This document shows, in pieces, positions 1 through 10,658 of a stretch of DNA of 64,000 nt. The position numbers and the translations under genes were made by a program. Position 1 is the first letter of the stretch, and each line of letters opens with the position of its first letter. The notes under the pieces are model-generated. The model ran no database searches, was not told the origin of the DNA, and saw nothing but the letters and a program-made list of their open reading frames with translations. Source of the DNA: Azolla caroliniana (taxonomy: Eukaryota; Polypodiophyta); assembly GCA_043228905.1 (NCBI GenBank), contig JBHGNT010000001.1, positions 17,484,001-17,548,000 on the forward strand, written 5' to 3'.

Positions 1-757
1 CTCCCTCGGATTGAGAATTGGATGCAATACACGACCGAATAGTAATGACAACTAAGTGTAGAATAATGGCAATGGATGAGTGAACTCCGTCAAATCGAAA
101 AGTGGCAGCAATCCAAGACCAAACAGTAGCAGCAACTGAGAGTAGAATGATGGCAATGGAGGAGTGAACTCCGTCAGATCGAATAGTGGCAGATGATGCT
201 TGGAACGCACAGTGACGACAGCTGAGAGTAGAATGGCGATAGTGGAGAAGGAGTGAACTCCCTCGGATCGAAAAGTGGCAGCAATACACGATCGAACAGT
301 AGTGGTAACTAAGTGTAGAATGATGGCAATGGATGAGTGAACTCCGTCAAATCGAAAAGTGGCAGCAATCCAGGACCGAACAATAGCGACAACTAAGTGT
401 AGAATGATGGCAATGGAAGAGTGAACTCCTTCAGATCGAACAATGGCAGATGATGCTTGGAATGCATAGTGATGGCAACTGAGAGTAGAGTGGCGGCAAT
501 GGAGAAGGAGTTAACTCCGTCGGATCGAAAAGTGGCAGCAATATACAACCTTCACAGTGCAACTGAGTGTAGAGTGGAGGCAATGGAGGAGTGAACTTGG
601 CAGATGATGCTTGGACTAAACAGTGGTCGCAACTAAGTGTAGAATGGTGGCAATCGAGGAGTGAACTCTGTCAGATCGAACAGTGCCAGATGATACTTGG
701 ACCACATAGTGGCGGTATCTGAGTGTAGAATAGAAACAATGGAGGAGTGGATTCAAT
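1..757. repeat. Diverged minisatellite, about 85-bp unit, about 9 copies
   Basis: The phrase GAGTGAACTCCGTCAGATCG recurs, with variants, at 78, 162, 251, 335, 419, 508, 588, 658 and 744, giving spacings of 70-89 bp. Between these the words GTGGCAGATGATGCTTGGA and AGTGTAGAATGATGGCAATGG also recur. Copies are roughly 75-90 percent alike by eye, so this is an old array. The array is cut by the window start. No coding frame follows the period. Confidence 0.85.
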
Positions 758-1050
758 AGGGTTTTGCAACAGTGGTAGTAATCTAAGCAAGAATACTAAA
801 CCAGAGATGGCCCACGTGATGTGGCAAAGGATCATGTATAATGGACCAAGGAATTCAATATATAATTTATGGTGCACAAATCAATTTATGTTGCACGTTT
901 ATGTTGCACATTTATGGTACTCATTTATATAATTAAAACTCTCTACTATTTTCAATGGTAGCTTTTTGTATAGCTAATTTATCAATGGTAGCTTTTTTCA
1001 TAACTAATTAACTATGTCAAGGACATAGCTAATTGTTTCCACTTGCATGC
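758..1050. other. AT-rich stretch without a recognisable gene
   Basis: Nothing coding is supported here. A short imperfect duplication (ATCAATGGTAGCTTTTT followed by ATAGCTAATT) occurs near 951-1010. Because the DUF7869-type reading frame starts just downstream, this could be an intron or 5' flank of that gene, but that is inference. Confidence 0.4.
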
Positions 1051-1212
1051 TTTGACCCATTACCTTTCACTTGAAGAGTTGTCGAGTAGCTTTCAAGATT
1101 GCTTATAGAATTGCTAACATGAGGCTCCAGAGTATTCAATATCAATTTGTGAAGGGCTTGTGGGTACCTTTCAACAATAAAGAATCTAGATGTAAGGGTC
1201 TGATTGGGTGAC
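1051..1212 (+). pseudogene. DUF7869-type gene, 5' fragment (piece 1 of 3)
   Basis: The + strand frame ending at the stop next to 1212 reads HLKSCRVAFKIAYRIANMRL and then GLWVPFNNKESRCKG. I recognise this as the region of DUF7869-family proteins that contains a C-x-x-(A/S)F-x-x-x-Y-G-I motif. It stops where chromovirus C begins. After C, at 13955, the reading resumes with QHAVKWM, which is the next segment expected in the family. The two flanks GTGAC (1208-1212) and GCAAC (13955-13959) fit a target duplication altered by two transitions. The family assignment is from memory of related proteins, not from a search. The function of DUF7869 proteins is not known to me. Confidence 0.5.
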
Positions 1213-1288
1213 TGTCAGGAATAGTACTAAGACAGAGAGGGAATTAGTACTAGAGATAAGGATTAGTACTAAGAGGAAAAGAGGGTGC

Positions 1289-1292
<4 letters not shown>

Positions 1293-1351
<59 letters not shown>
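1293..1351. repeat. (GA)n microsatellite in the LTR of C
   Basis: A run of about 28 GA dinucleotides. The partner LTR has a much shorter run at about 13635-13652, which is a visible expansion since insertion. Confidence 0.95.
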
Positions 1352-1356
<5 letters not shown>

Positions 1357-1608
1357 AACAAATGATATATTATATTATATGAAGAGAATATACAAGAATA
1401 CCTAGGAGGCTTAAGACTGGCGTTGAACCGAATTGGTTCTCAATAATGCCATGTGCCTCTTTTTATAGTATGCTTAGGAGTACTCTTGACATTTCTAGAA
1501 TGTTCTAGAGAAATCTAGAATACACATGGATTTCTTAAGTGAAATAATAAATGGAAATAATATTCTTCATATTACAATATATAGCTTAATGGTAAGGCTT
1601 CAACCCAT

Positions 1609-2262
1609 TGTTAGGAAACAGGTCCCTCTGGATGGGAAGTTAGAAGAATAGTACTGATGAGCAAACTCGGTCGAGGCCGAAACCGGATGACGAGTACCCG
1701 GCTACGGAGAGCCGGATGTTGCAGACCCGGTGAGAACCGGATGACGAGTACCCGGCAAGCGCCGGATGATGCAGGCCCGGTGAGGAGTGCTCATTGGATG
1801 AAGAGACATATTCGTAAATATGTTTCTGAGAGTCCATTGTGGCTATATTTGTAAATAGCCGAAAAGTCATATTAGTATAAATATGACTTAGGGCAAACTT
1901 TTTGCGAGATGTTGTCATTCTTGTTGGTAAAAAGACTAGAGAGCGCGTAATAGTGTACAGTGTACAGAGAGAGAGAGAGAGAGAGGAAGAGGTTGTTGCC
2001 TCTGTTGTAACCGCCACCTGTGGCGAAGATCGTGAGCACGAGGTCGTTGCCTCTGTGAGCTCATTGTTGTAATCATTGTGATATAGTGATAGTTTGGAGT
2101 CTGTGGACTCCCGTGGTTTTTCCCTCTCAGGGTTTTCCACGTTAAACATCCTGTGTACTCTTCTTCTCTCCTTTGTGTTGTGTGTTCATTCCCCGTTTTC
2201 TGTGTTTGATTCTAAGCTCGGTTGTGGCCGAGCGTTACGAAGGGAGCGTGTAGTTCCTGTCA
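1609..2262 (+). mobile_element. Solo LTR of the Copia M family (copy 1)
   Basis: A 654-bp unit starts TGTTAGGAAACAGG and ends TTCCTGTCA. It is flanked by a perfect 5-bp duplication CCCAT at 1604-1608 and 2263-2267. It matches, in reverse, the 3' LTR of Copia M (55143-55915), including CCGG-rich repeats (about 1667-1775), the palindrome block at 1806-1889 and the GTTGTGGCCGAG word near the end. No internal coding sequence remains, so this is the product of LTR-LTR recombination. Confidence 0.85.
1806..1889 (+). promoter_or_regulatory. Three-palindrome block with TATA box in the solo LTR
   Basis: Three inverted repeats follow one another: ACATATT/AATATGT (1806-1823), GGCTAT/ATAGCC (1841-1860) and AAGTCATAT/ATATGACTT (1864-1889). 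The last encloses GTATAAATA, a good plant TATA box. The same three-part block is present in LTRs of M and N and in the other solo LTR, which supports a core-promoter role. Confidence 0.6.
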
Positions 2263-2329
2263 CCCATGTGACACAAGGTCATGGGTTCAAATCCTTTTGA
2301 AGCCATATCATGCTATATCATGACACTAA

Positions 2330-2341
2330 CCCCCCCCCCCG
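2330..2341 (-). other. Polypurine tract of element C
   Basis: On the - strand, an uninterrupted G run lies a few bases upstream of the 3' LTR, just after the chromodomain stop. This is the expected place for plus-strand priming during reverse transcription. Confidence 0.7.
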
Positions 2342-2344
2342 TAA

Positions 2345-4027
2345 GACGATGAGTGTTACGAGGCATCTTAGATGGAGGTCCTGGTTTGTCGGGATATTGT
2401 CGTGATATTCTCGAGTGGTTCCCAAGTACGCTCGCTTGAACTATAGCCTAGCCAATTGACCAAATAGTAGAGCTTATGCGAACAATCTTGGAGTCCAAGA
2501 TGACATCAACTTCGTACTCCGGTCTTGCTTCAAGCTCGATTGGGGGTGGAGGTGGTGTAATACGATTCGGAATGGTGTTGTCTTCATAAGGTTCGAGAAG
2601 AGAACTATGAAAAACCGGATCTAACCGTAGTTGTGGAGGTAGATCAAGATGAAAAGTGACATCATTAACTTTTCCGATAATACGGAAAGGACCTAATCGT
2701 CGATAATCCAATTTATCGCATGGTCGAGTAATCTTGATGTGTCTTCATAATAGCCATACCCGATTTCCAATGTCAAAACAGGATGGATGCCAATGATGAT
2801 CCGCATAAGCCTTCTGTGTTTGTTGAGCTTGATGTAAATGGGTAGATAGGTTTGCCTGTATCTTGTGTAACCGCTCCAAATGATTATCTGCACGAGGGTT
2901 TATGGGTAACTCTAGAACACACACCATTGAGGATGATATCTTGTATAAACATAAAATGGTGTAACCCTAGTCCATGAGTGGATAGAGTTATTATAAGCAA
3001 ATTCGGCAAAATGGAGAATATCCGCCCAATCATAAGCAAATTCGGCAAAGTGGAGAATATTTGCCCAATCATCTTGTTGATAGCTTAGAAAACACTAAAG
3101 ATACTATTCCAACATTTGATTTGTTCATTCTGCTTGCTCATCTGTTTGAGGGTGATAGTTAGAGGAGAGGTTACAAGTGACCTTGAGCATTTTGAAGAAA
3201 AGCTTCTAGAATTTCAAGACGCATTGAGGTCCATAGTCGCTGATGATACTATCTGGGAGGCCATGATGCCAAAATACCTCACGCATGACAATTTAAGCGG
3301 TTTCTTCACTAGTGATTGCCTTAGTACAAGGCAGGAAATGTGCCATCTTAGTATATCAATCTACTATTGTTAAGATCACATCAAATACCTTTGAAGCTGG
3401 AAGATCTGTGTTAAAATCTAGAGAAATGGACTACCACGACTTGCTTGAAATTGGTAATGGTTCCAATAAAACATATGGATAATTTCTTGGCATCTTTGCT
3501 CTACAACATGTATCACATGTCTGAACATAGACTTCAAAAAATCATCGCATATGGGGCCACCAAAATGATCATTGTACTAAATCCAACGTTTTAGTACTAC
3601 CAAAATGTCCAACTGTATATGTGTCATGACAATTTCGGACTACCCGAAGGTGACAAGAACCATTCAGAACATACAAGAGCTTCTTAAAGAATAGTAATCC
3701 ATCATGATATTCGAATTGTCAATAGTCCGTAACTGGTTGTTGCGACCTTGAACAGGTTCCTCGTGAGGGATCAATTTGCGCTAGAATGGCTTGAGCGAAA
3801 ACGTCTGTCTTCAAGTCTTCACGTCTTCACGTATGGTCTCGATAATGTGGGAATCCAATGGAGTGTCAATAACCCACGTTGCTCGGTCGTGCTAGTCCTA
3901 GGATGACTTGCTTTTGATTATCGAATGCTGGATCGCCGGGACGAGGTGGTAGATACGAGCGCCATGATAATGCATTTGCCTTCCCTTGTTGCTTCGTAGG
4001 ACGATATGTAATTTTGAAGTCAAAGTT
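2345..4027 (-). pseudogene. Element C pol, 3' part: integrase and chromodomain
   Basis: Read on the - strand from 4027, the end of RNase H (NFDFKITYRP at about 4020) is followed by the HHCC region (about 3500-3600), then integrase core pieces VDRYTKMAHF (first Asp), SDYGPQ (second Asp) and DEQAERMNQ (catalytic Glu) in shifting frames between about 3400 and 3130. The integrase C-terminus (HKIQANLSTHLHQAQQ) and the G-P-F module (DYRRLGPFRI, near 2705) come next. The chromodomain ends the protein with EVDVILDSKI and GYSSSERTWEPLENI (about 2400-2530). Chromodomains of this kind target chromovirus integration to marked chromatin. At least five frame breaks are visible. Confidence 0.75.
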
Positions 4028-5465
4028 TGGTACGGATATAAAGAGTATATGGTGCATCATTATGCGTACATGGCGAAGTTGGTAGCCATGGGGGTGCATC
4101 TGGCGGGTAGATCGACACAGTTTCTACTCTGCCGATTTGATACTCTTTGACACCAACCTCTTCTTTGGAGGGCCGTCTTCCTGCTTTCCGGAGTCGGATC
4201 CTCCGATCCGACTCTTCCCTGGCAGTGTCATATTCCGACATCTTCTCCTTCCCTTTTTCTTTGCATGTGAACCATATCCTTGGTTCCTTGTGAGAGCATG
4301 ACGAAGTCTTCGTTACTCACCAGATCGTCATCTGATTGACCGCTTCGGCTCAACCAATCTGGATTCGGTTCACTAATCCGAAGGGAAGTCGGACTATCCA
4401 GTCGTTCAAATTCCGCAACACTTCCCTCTGTGCTGGAATCTGTCACTTCATTAGCCACAATCGGCTCCGGTTCAGGTGATGGAAGGTACCAAGATGTTGA
4501 TTCGTTGACGAGGACATCACAACTAACTTGGACTTGCTTCGACGGGGGGTTGAAGCACTTATACCCCTTTTGGTCATCGGAGTAGCGAACGAGGATGCAC
4601 TTCTCGAATTTTGCATCCAGTTTCTTCTACTTTTCATTTGGCACATGCCCATACGTAATGTTGCTGAATACTTGAAGGTGTGCCAAATTTGGCTTCCGCT
4701 TGAAATACAATTCGTGCGGTGACACCTTTGTCCCTGAGGCAGATACAATTCGATATAAATGGGTTTCCGAAATGCTTCGGCCCAAAAAATCCGAGGCATG
4801 CTCTTCTCCTCTAGCATTGCCTTAGCCACTTCTACCAACGTCCGATTTCGATGTTCAGCCACACCATTATGCTCCAGTGTGTATCTCCAAGAGAACTCTC
4901 GGCGAATTCCCTTGGTCTACAGATAACTAGTAAACTAGTTGGAAAAGTACTCTTTTCCGCCATCCGATCTTAGATAATTTTCCTTTCAGTTTCTCGTTCT
5001 ACATGATTCTTTAGGTATCGGATGGAAGAAAAGACTTCGCACTTCTTCTCGATCAAATAGATCCAAGAGTGTCGACTGAAATCGTTGATGAAAGAGACAA
5101 AATACCGACTCCCGCCGATGCCCACGTTTTGTGCCGGTCCCCATATATCCAAATGGATGAGATCAAGCAGATTTCGGCTCCGATTCTTTTCATTGGGGAA
5201 TGGAAGCCTATGCTGCTTCTCGAGTTAGCAGGCTTCACATATTTGGCCTTTCCGGCCACAAAACTTCGGCAGTCCGGAAACTATGTGTTCTGAAAGCTTC
5301 CGGAAGTTGATGTGGCTGATCCGCTTATGCCACTGGTCGATGTCCGACTCGAATTTTTTCCCTTTTGCGAACATAGTAGTGCCAACTTCATTAGTTTTGA
5401 GGATGAACATTCTTCCATCCCGGTGGGAATTGGGCCCGCCGAGCTTGTTGTCGACTTAATACATG
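4028..5465 (-). mobile_element. Copia fragment L (integrase part) inside RNase H of C
   Basis: On the - strand the order is a GAG-pre-integrase segment (ESDIDQWHKRISHINF, 5410-5225), the integrase start (MDIWGPAQNVGIGGSRYF, near 5150), the integrase Glu region and C-terminus (AEHRNRTLVEVAKAMLEEKS, near 4860) and the linker before RT (MSEYDTAREESDRR, near 4240). It is closest to Copia G in this window. It has no LTR, gag or RT, and both ends stop inside coding sequence. The chromovirus RNase H reading stops at NLAYF (about 5470) and resumes at VPNFDF (about 4025). No target duplication is evident. Confidence 0.7.
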
Positions 5466-6795
5466 AGGATTCTAGAAATAGGCAAGGTTTTTGTGATTAT
5501 TGAATACGGTGACTTGATGAGAAGATCCCTCTAAAAAATGCCTCCATTGTGCGAAAGAGTCCACTATTGCCAATAGCTCCTTGTCATGTATCTCGTAGTT
5601 GATTTCGGCGGTGTCAAACTTGCGCGAGTGGAAAGCCACAAGATGTAGTTTTTCATCATTGCCTTGTTGTGACAGAATGCTACAAAGGGCGAAATCCGAC
5701 GTGCCCACCTCAATAATGAACAGTTTTTTTGAATCAACATGAGGTAGAATAGGAGTTGATGTAAATGCTTTCTTAAGACTTACAAAAGCCGTGTCCGCTT
5801 CCTTAGACCAAACAAACAATTACCCCTTCTTGGTAAGCTGTGTGAGAGGCAAAATAAGCTTTGAGTAGTCCTGTATAAACTTGTAGTAGATATTTGTGAA
5901 GCCTTAAAAACATTGCACATCTCGCAACGAACAGGGAGTGTAGCTACCACTCTACCACAGTTTTGACTTAGCTGGATCCATAGAGATGCCTTCCGAAGAG
6001 ATGACATAGCCTAGAAATTCAACTTGGTTACACTCAAGCCTAAATTTTTCCAGTTTTGCATAAAGACCATGTTCTCGAAGTTGTTTTAGTACTAATAGAA
6101 CATGAGAATCATGCTCTTCTTGAGTCTTCGAATAAACTGGTGGATCATCCAAATAGATGATCGAACAGATATCCAAGAGATCTTGGAATATATCATTTGC
6201 CATGTGCTAGAAGACTGTGGTGCATCGGCAAGGCTGAATGGCATAATCGTATACTCGAAGTGCCCGTATCGGGTGCGAAAAGCGGTCTTTCATTCATCTC
6301 CCAATCGAATCCGTACAAGGTTATATGCGCCTCGTAAGTCGATCTTTGTTAAGAACTTTGCACCATTAATCCATTCTAAAAGACTCGAGATAAGGGGAAG
6401 TGCATACCTATTCATGATGGTGACTTTATTTAAGTCATGGTAATCCATGACGAGATGAAGCGATCCATCCTTTTTCTTGACAAATAAAATGGGTGCGCTG
6501 GCTCGAAATTTCGAATGTCCAATGACCCCGTTTGTCAAATTATCCTCTATGTAGGCTCGAAGGACTTCTAGATGGGTTGGCAATAAGTTATAGATTGGTC
6601 CCCATGGTGGCTCTTTTCTTGGTTGTAAATCAATGGGACAATCATATGGTCGATGGTGAGGAAGAGTATTGGCTTGTACCTTATCAAACATGTCAGCATA
6701 ATGACGATACTTTTCTGAAAATTGAATAATGGATTTCTCTTTAGTGGGGCTAGAAGGTTTCACTAATACTGCGAATACAAACATTGATTCCATTC
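5466..6795 (-). pseudogene. Element C pol, 5' part: reverse transcriptase and RNase H
   Basis: The RT starts with the usual Gypsy entry (HHRPYDCPIDL, EPPWGPIY) near 6640. It continues through [19 protein letters not shown] and the catalytic SIIYLDD (about 6150, metal-binding Asp pair intact) to the thumb motif FLGYVISSEGI. The tether and RNase H follow (FVWSKEADTAFVSLKKAF, DKELLAIVDSF), ending where Copia fragment L begins. A stop follows RIRLGDE (6290), and the next pieces shift frame near 6203 and 5820. It would have copied the RNA of C into cDNA. It is non-functional now. Confidence 0.8.
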
Positions 6796-7223
6796 GTCCT
6801 CCCTCATGCAGTTGTTGTAGCGAAATGGTTGGAACCTTATGAGTAGATTCTCAAGGTTTTCGATACTGGATTTGTCTTGTTCTCCAATCTATGTCTGGAT
6901 TGTGTAACTTGAACCATGGTAACCCCAAAACAATGGGATGTTCTGGACTACTAATTATATCGAATGATACTACACGATGGATTCCTCTTTAGTGGTGCTG
7001 GAAGGTTTCACTCATATTGCAAATAAAAACATTGATTCCTTGCGTCCTTCCTCACGTAGTTGTTGTAGCGAAATGGTTAGAACCTTATGAGTAGATTCTT
7101 GAGGTTTTCGATACTGGATTTGTCTTGTTCTCCAATCTATGTCTGGATTGTGTAACTCGAACCATGGTAACCCCAAAACAATGGGATGTTCTCGACTACT
7201 AATTATATTGAATGATACTACAC
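6728..7223. repeat. Tandem duplication, 248-bp unit, in the protease-RT linker of C
   Basis: The segment with ACATTGATTCC, GTTGTTGTAGCGAAATGGTT and CAATCTATGTCTGGATTGTG occurs twice, at 6728-6975 and 6976-7223 (marker ACATTG at 6781 and 7029). The copies differ at scattered bases, so the duplication is not recent. Element B lacks it. Confidence 0.8.
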
Positions 7224-7526
7224 ATACCAAATTATCTAGGACAACATTAATTGGCTCTGACTCTTCTACAAATTTCCGGAAGCAATGGGGTGTCCATCAA
7301 TGACTACTACAGAGGTTGGGCAAGGGAGTTTTCTTAAGAATATCTGATGAGCTCGGGAAAAATTCTTATCCATGAAGCGAGAATTAGCTCTGGAACCTAG
7401 GAGTGCTAAGACATGTACTAGAGGAGTAATTTTAGTAGTAATTGTTACTTGAGCTAGGAAGACATTGCTAACTTGCTTAGAAGGAATGAAACCACTAATG
7501 GGTTGCACATATCTAGGGTTTTCCAA
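7224..7526 (-). pseudogene. Element C aspartic protease
   Basis: The frame at 7526-7266 reads FIPSKQVSNVFLAQ and then LALLGSRANSRFMDKNFSR. Retropepsins here have A-L-(L/V)-D-S-G-A. This copy has G-S-R in place of D-S-(G/R), so the catalytic Asp is missing. The equivalent stretch in B (11714-11430) keeps LLDSRANSCF. The protease would have cut the gag-pol polyprotein. Confidence 0.75.
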
Positions 7527-7840
7527 CCAAACGACTCCTTTTTTTGCTAAACTTAGTCGTTTAACTCTTCTTCTAGTTGATTGAGGACTTCAAATTTGTT
7601 TGATAGGCTTGGGCTATTAAAACTATCAAACACTCCTAATGAAATAGACTTGGGCTTAATATTATTAGCACTAGCGGCTATTTGATTTACCTGTCTTCTT
7701 GGCCTATTGGGACAGTTTACTGCAATATGCCCCGGTTCACCGCAATAAAGACATAGTCGATTTGCTCGGTGTCGTTGCTTTTCCTCTTCCGATAATGGTC
7801 CGCGTTGATGTGTAGTGTCGATTTCCATGTATTTTTGTTG
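7527..7840 (-). pseudogene. Element C gag, zinc-knuckle part
   Basis: The frame 7828-7553 contains NRLCLYCGEPGHIAVNC, a complete CX2CX4HX4C zinc knuckle (about 7729-7770) that binds packaged RNA. It is followed by a basic stretch PNRPRRQVNQ. The upstream end is cut by the purine-rich insert. The downstream end runs toward protease. Confidence 0.8.
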
Positions 7841-9476
7841 ACCTTACGGCCGGTACAAGGAGTGCGGAATGGGGAAATCATTGGTGGATTGTAGATAAGT
7901 CGAGAGGGAGACGATACCACCAAGATCGATTTAAGCGCACACGAATCGTAGACAAAGCTTGGTGTAGGCGACGATTAGATGAGATAAAGCGAGGGGAGAG
8001 GGAGATGAGTGATCAAAATACTAAAAATAAAACTCTACATAACAATAAAACCCTAAATAAGATTAAAACATACCCATGAGCTTGAGAAAGAGAGAGGGAT
8101 TAAACAAAACTAATCTTCATTAAGATACTGTTTACAATGAGATAGGGGAAATGGGAATAACCACGGGCAAACTAGTTTCGCCCCCTATGGGGCTCATCAG
8201 TGCTAAGTGGCCTTTGGGGGTTGATGGTGTTTATACAGGGAGGTTTAGGACAGGATTTAGAAAAATGAGAATAAGGAGTGGGGAGTGGAGGTGTGCTAAT
8301 GGTTATGATTGAAAAAGGGGAAGGAGAGAAGAGAAGGCTATATAATAAGGGGAAATATAATGAGCGGGAGAGGGTTTAATGTGAAGGGGTAATAGTGGGT
8401 GTTTAGAAAAATCTAAGGGGGTGAAAAGGTAACAAAAAAAGAAAAACTAGGAAACAAAAGGGGAGAGTAAGGGAGGTATAGAATTCGTGAGAGGGGAACT
8501 TAGAAAAAAAGGAAGAGGGGAAAAAAAGAAAGAGAGAGAGGAGTGATTAGTCATAGGGAAGAGAGTGGAGAGAGGGGAACTTAGAAATAAGGAAGAGAGG
8601 AAAAACTTAAAAGAAAAAAGGGGGAGAGAGAGAGAGAGAGAGAGGAGTGATTAGACGTAGAGAAGAGAGTGGAGAGAGGGTGGGGAAACGTGAAAAAGTA
8701 AGAGAGAGTGGAGAGGCAAGAGTAACTAAAATGTAAGAGAGAGGTAAGGAGAGTAATATGTGAAGAAAGAGGAGGGATTTAAAAAGAGAGAAGAGACTAG
8801 GGGCTAAGGTAAGGTAAAATAAAGTGAGATATGGGTGAGGGTAATAAAGGTAGAGAGAAGGGAGGGGTATGAATAGAAGTAAGGGAAAGTAAGAGAAGAT
8901 TAAAATGAAACATAAAGTAAATTTGGGAAGGGTAGGATTGGAAAAGCTATTAGAGGGGGGTGAGAAACATAAATTAGAATTAAATTGACGGGGGCCAAAA
9001 ATAAAAAAGGCTAGAAAGTAAGAAAACTCAAGGACCTAATGGAGAGGGTTAGGGAGAAGAGAAAAGGGAGGGGTACGAATGAAAATAAGAGAAAGTAAGA
9101 GAAGATAAAATGAAAAATAGAAAGGTGGAGAAAGAGTAAAATGAAAATGGAGGGACTTCAAAAGAAGAGGCAAAGGATTTAGAGAAAGGACGAGGAGGGG
9201 TAAGGTAAAGTGAGACATGGGCGAGGGCAGACAAAGGAGAACATGGGTGAGGGTAGCACATTGGAAAAGGAATATGAAAATGAAAGGGTATATTGTAATA
9301 CGAAAAATGTAGAGGGGGCCAAGGGAAAAAGGGAAAAAAAATTAAAAAACTAACATAAGGAATGAAGAGAGAAGGAAAGGAAAGGGGGAACAAGAAATAG
9401 AAAAAATTAAGTTAAAGGGGGTGAGAATAAAAAGGGCTAGAAATTAAAAAGTCAAGGAACAAATGGGGAGTGGTAT
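7841..9476. mobile_element. Purine-rich 1.6-kb insertion in gag of C, class unknown
   Basis: Compared with sibling B, where the two gag flanks are contiguous, about 1.63 kb is inserted between CATGTATTTTTGTTG and TATTTGTTGGAGACG. The shared TTTGTTG at both edges could be a target duplication of 7-9 bp. From about 8230 to 9470 the + strand is overwhelmingly A and G, with little C. No reverse transcriptase, transposase or terminal inverted repeat is visible, and the - strand open frames there are low-complexity Ser/Phe/Pro runs that I do not accept as genes. It could be a decayed DNA transposon or a non-autonomous retroelement. Confidence 0.6.
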
Positions 9477-10204
9477 TTGTTGGAGACGCATTATATGACT
9501 CCCTTGCAAATGGTTTTGCTATGACTGAGGCATATGTAGGGTTCGACCTTGTTCTTGGCATCTGTAATTGACATTCCAAATGCCATTCAAAAAGTCTATT
9601 ATCGCAATGTACCAATTGACTGATTTCCTTTATGAACGACTTTTGTTCTTCAAGAAAAGTTAGGTTTGACATCATTTCGAAGGCCATATCGAAACTGCTC
9701 CATTAATGCTAGATCATCCCAGGGAATATCGGCGACGAGTAGATTGAAATCCGCAGCATAGGCTGAGGCTGGACAATCACCATGACACAATCTTCAGATT
9801 TTATTGATTGTCGTCCTAACGCTATCGATGTCCCTGAAGCAAGCTTTAAACTCGCTAATAAATTCCTCAAAATTATTTACCAATGGAGATCTTTGTTCTC
9901 CTTGCCAAAGTTGAACCACTAAGCAACATGCCTACTAATCCCACTCGTGATGCATTGGTGGGACATCGAGAAGGATGCATTTGAACAACAAGACGTACCT
10001 GATTAAGGAATCCTCTGAATTGTGATTGCGTTTTGTCAAATTTCACAGGAAGACTTATCTTGGATTCTTTATGAATTGCGTGAGTACTTGCTCCGTGTTG
10101 TTGCAAGGACACAATGGTTGCTTCAAGTTGTTGAACACGTAACGCCAACTCTCTATGTTGTTGTTGCGTTTGCTGCTTCTCTAGAGAGATTTGTTGAGGA
10201 TCCA
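9477..10204 (-). pseudogene. Element C gag, middle part
   Basis: On the - strand the frame 10205-9873 gives DPQQISLEKQQTQQQHREL, a coiled N-terminal segment, then SLPVKFDKTQSQFRGFLNQV, the start of the Gypsy gag core. It goes on in other frames to about 9477 (QMPRTRSNPTYASVIAKPF). It continues exactly from the N-terminal piece at 13466-13359 (ending NQWLLGD). B is inserted between them. Confidence 0.75.
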
Positions 10205-10658
10205 TGTTAGGAACAGTACTAAATTAGAGAAGTATTGTCAGGAACAGTACTAAGACAGAGAAGGAATTAGTACTAAAAGATGAGGATTAGTACTAAGGGA
10301 GGCGTAGAACTCTCGAGAGAAAGAAAGAAAGAGTGAGTGAGAGAGAGAGATAGAGATAATGATGATAACAAAAGATATATATTATGTTAAGAGAATATAC
10401 AATAGTAGTTAGGAGGCTTAAGACTGGTGTTGAACCGATTTGGTTCGAAATAATGCCTTGTGCCTCCTTTTATAGTCTTCTCATGAGTACTCCTGAAGTT
10501 TCTAGAATGTTCCAGAGAAATCTGGAATATACATCAATTTTCTATAGTAGAACTTAAATGAAAATAATATTTTTCGTATTCCAACATATAGTGTAATGGT
10601 CAAGTGCGCGACCCATGTAACATAAGGTCATGGGTTCGAGTCTTGCCATATCATGACA
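10205..10658 (-). repeat. Element B 3' LTR with duplicated first 31 bp
   Basis: TGTTAGGAACAGTACTAAAT (10205) and TGTCAGGAACAGTACTAAGA (10236) are two consecutive copies of the LTR start. The rest runs to ATCATGACA at 10658. It is followed immediately by the broken RT frame rather than by a polypurine tract. Confidence 0.7.

Larger units (their letters stand above)
1213..2325 (-). repeat. Element C 3' LTR, split by a solo Copia LTR
   Basis: The LTR begins TGTCAGGAATAGTACTAAG and ends ATCATGACA on the + strand, so its ends are the inverted repeats TGTCA/TGACA. It closely matches the 5' LTR at 13551-13954. Without the 654-bp insertion and one 5-bp duplication it would be about 454 bp, longer than its partner mainly because of an expanded (GA)n run. 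Read on the + strand, the right end holds an ACCCATG...CATGGGT inverted repeat and a GGTTC-type Pol III B-box-like word. The solo LTR has split that inverted repeat. Confidence 0.75.

Noticed and set aside
1-757. CRISPR-like array
   Set aside because: The repeats are diverged and the stretches between them are themselves repeated, so there are no unique spacers. The DNA is plant nuclear.
9036-9393. Phe/Ser/Pro-rich - strand frames of 60 and 114 codons
   Set aside because: Direct result of the purine-rich + strand. Low complexity, no domain.
10205-10658. The LTR at 10205-10658 as the 5' LTR of element C
   Set aside because: Its wording matches the LTR at 13001-13358 better than the LTR at 1213-2325, and gag of C continues on both sides of the 10205-13358 block. 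It belongs to B.
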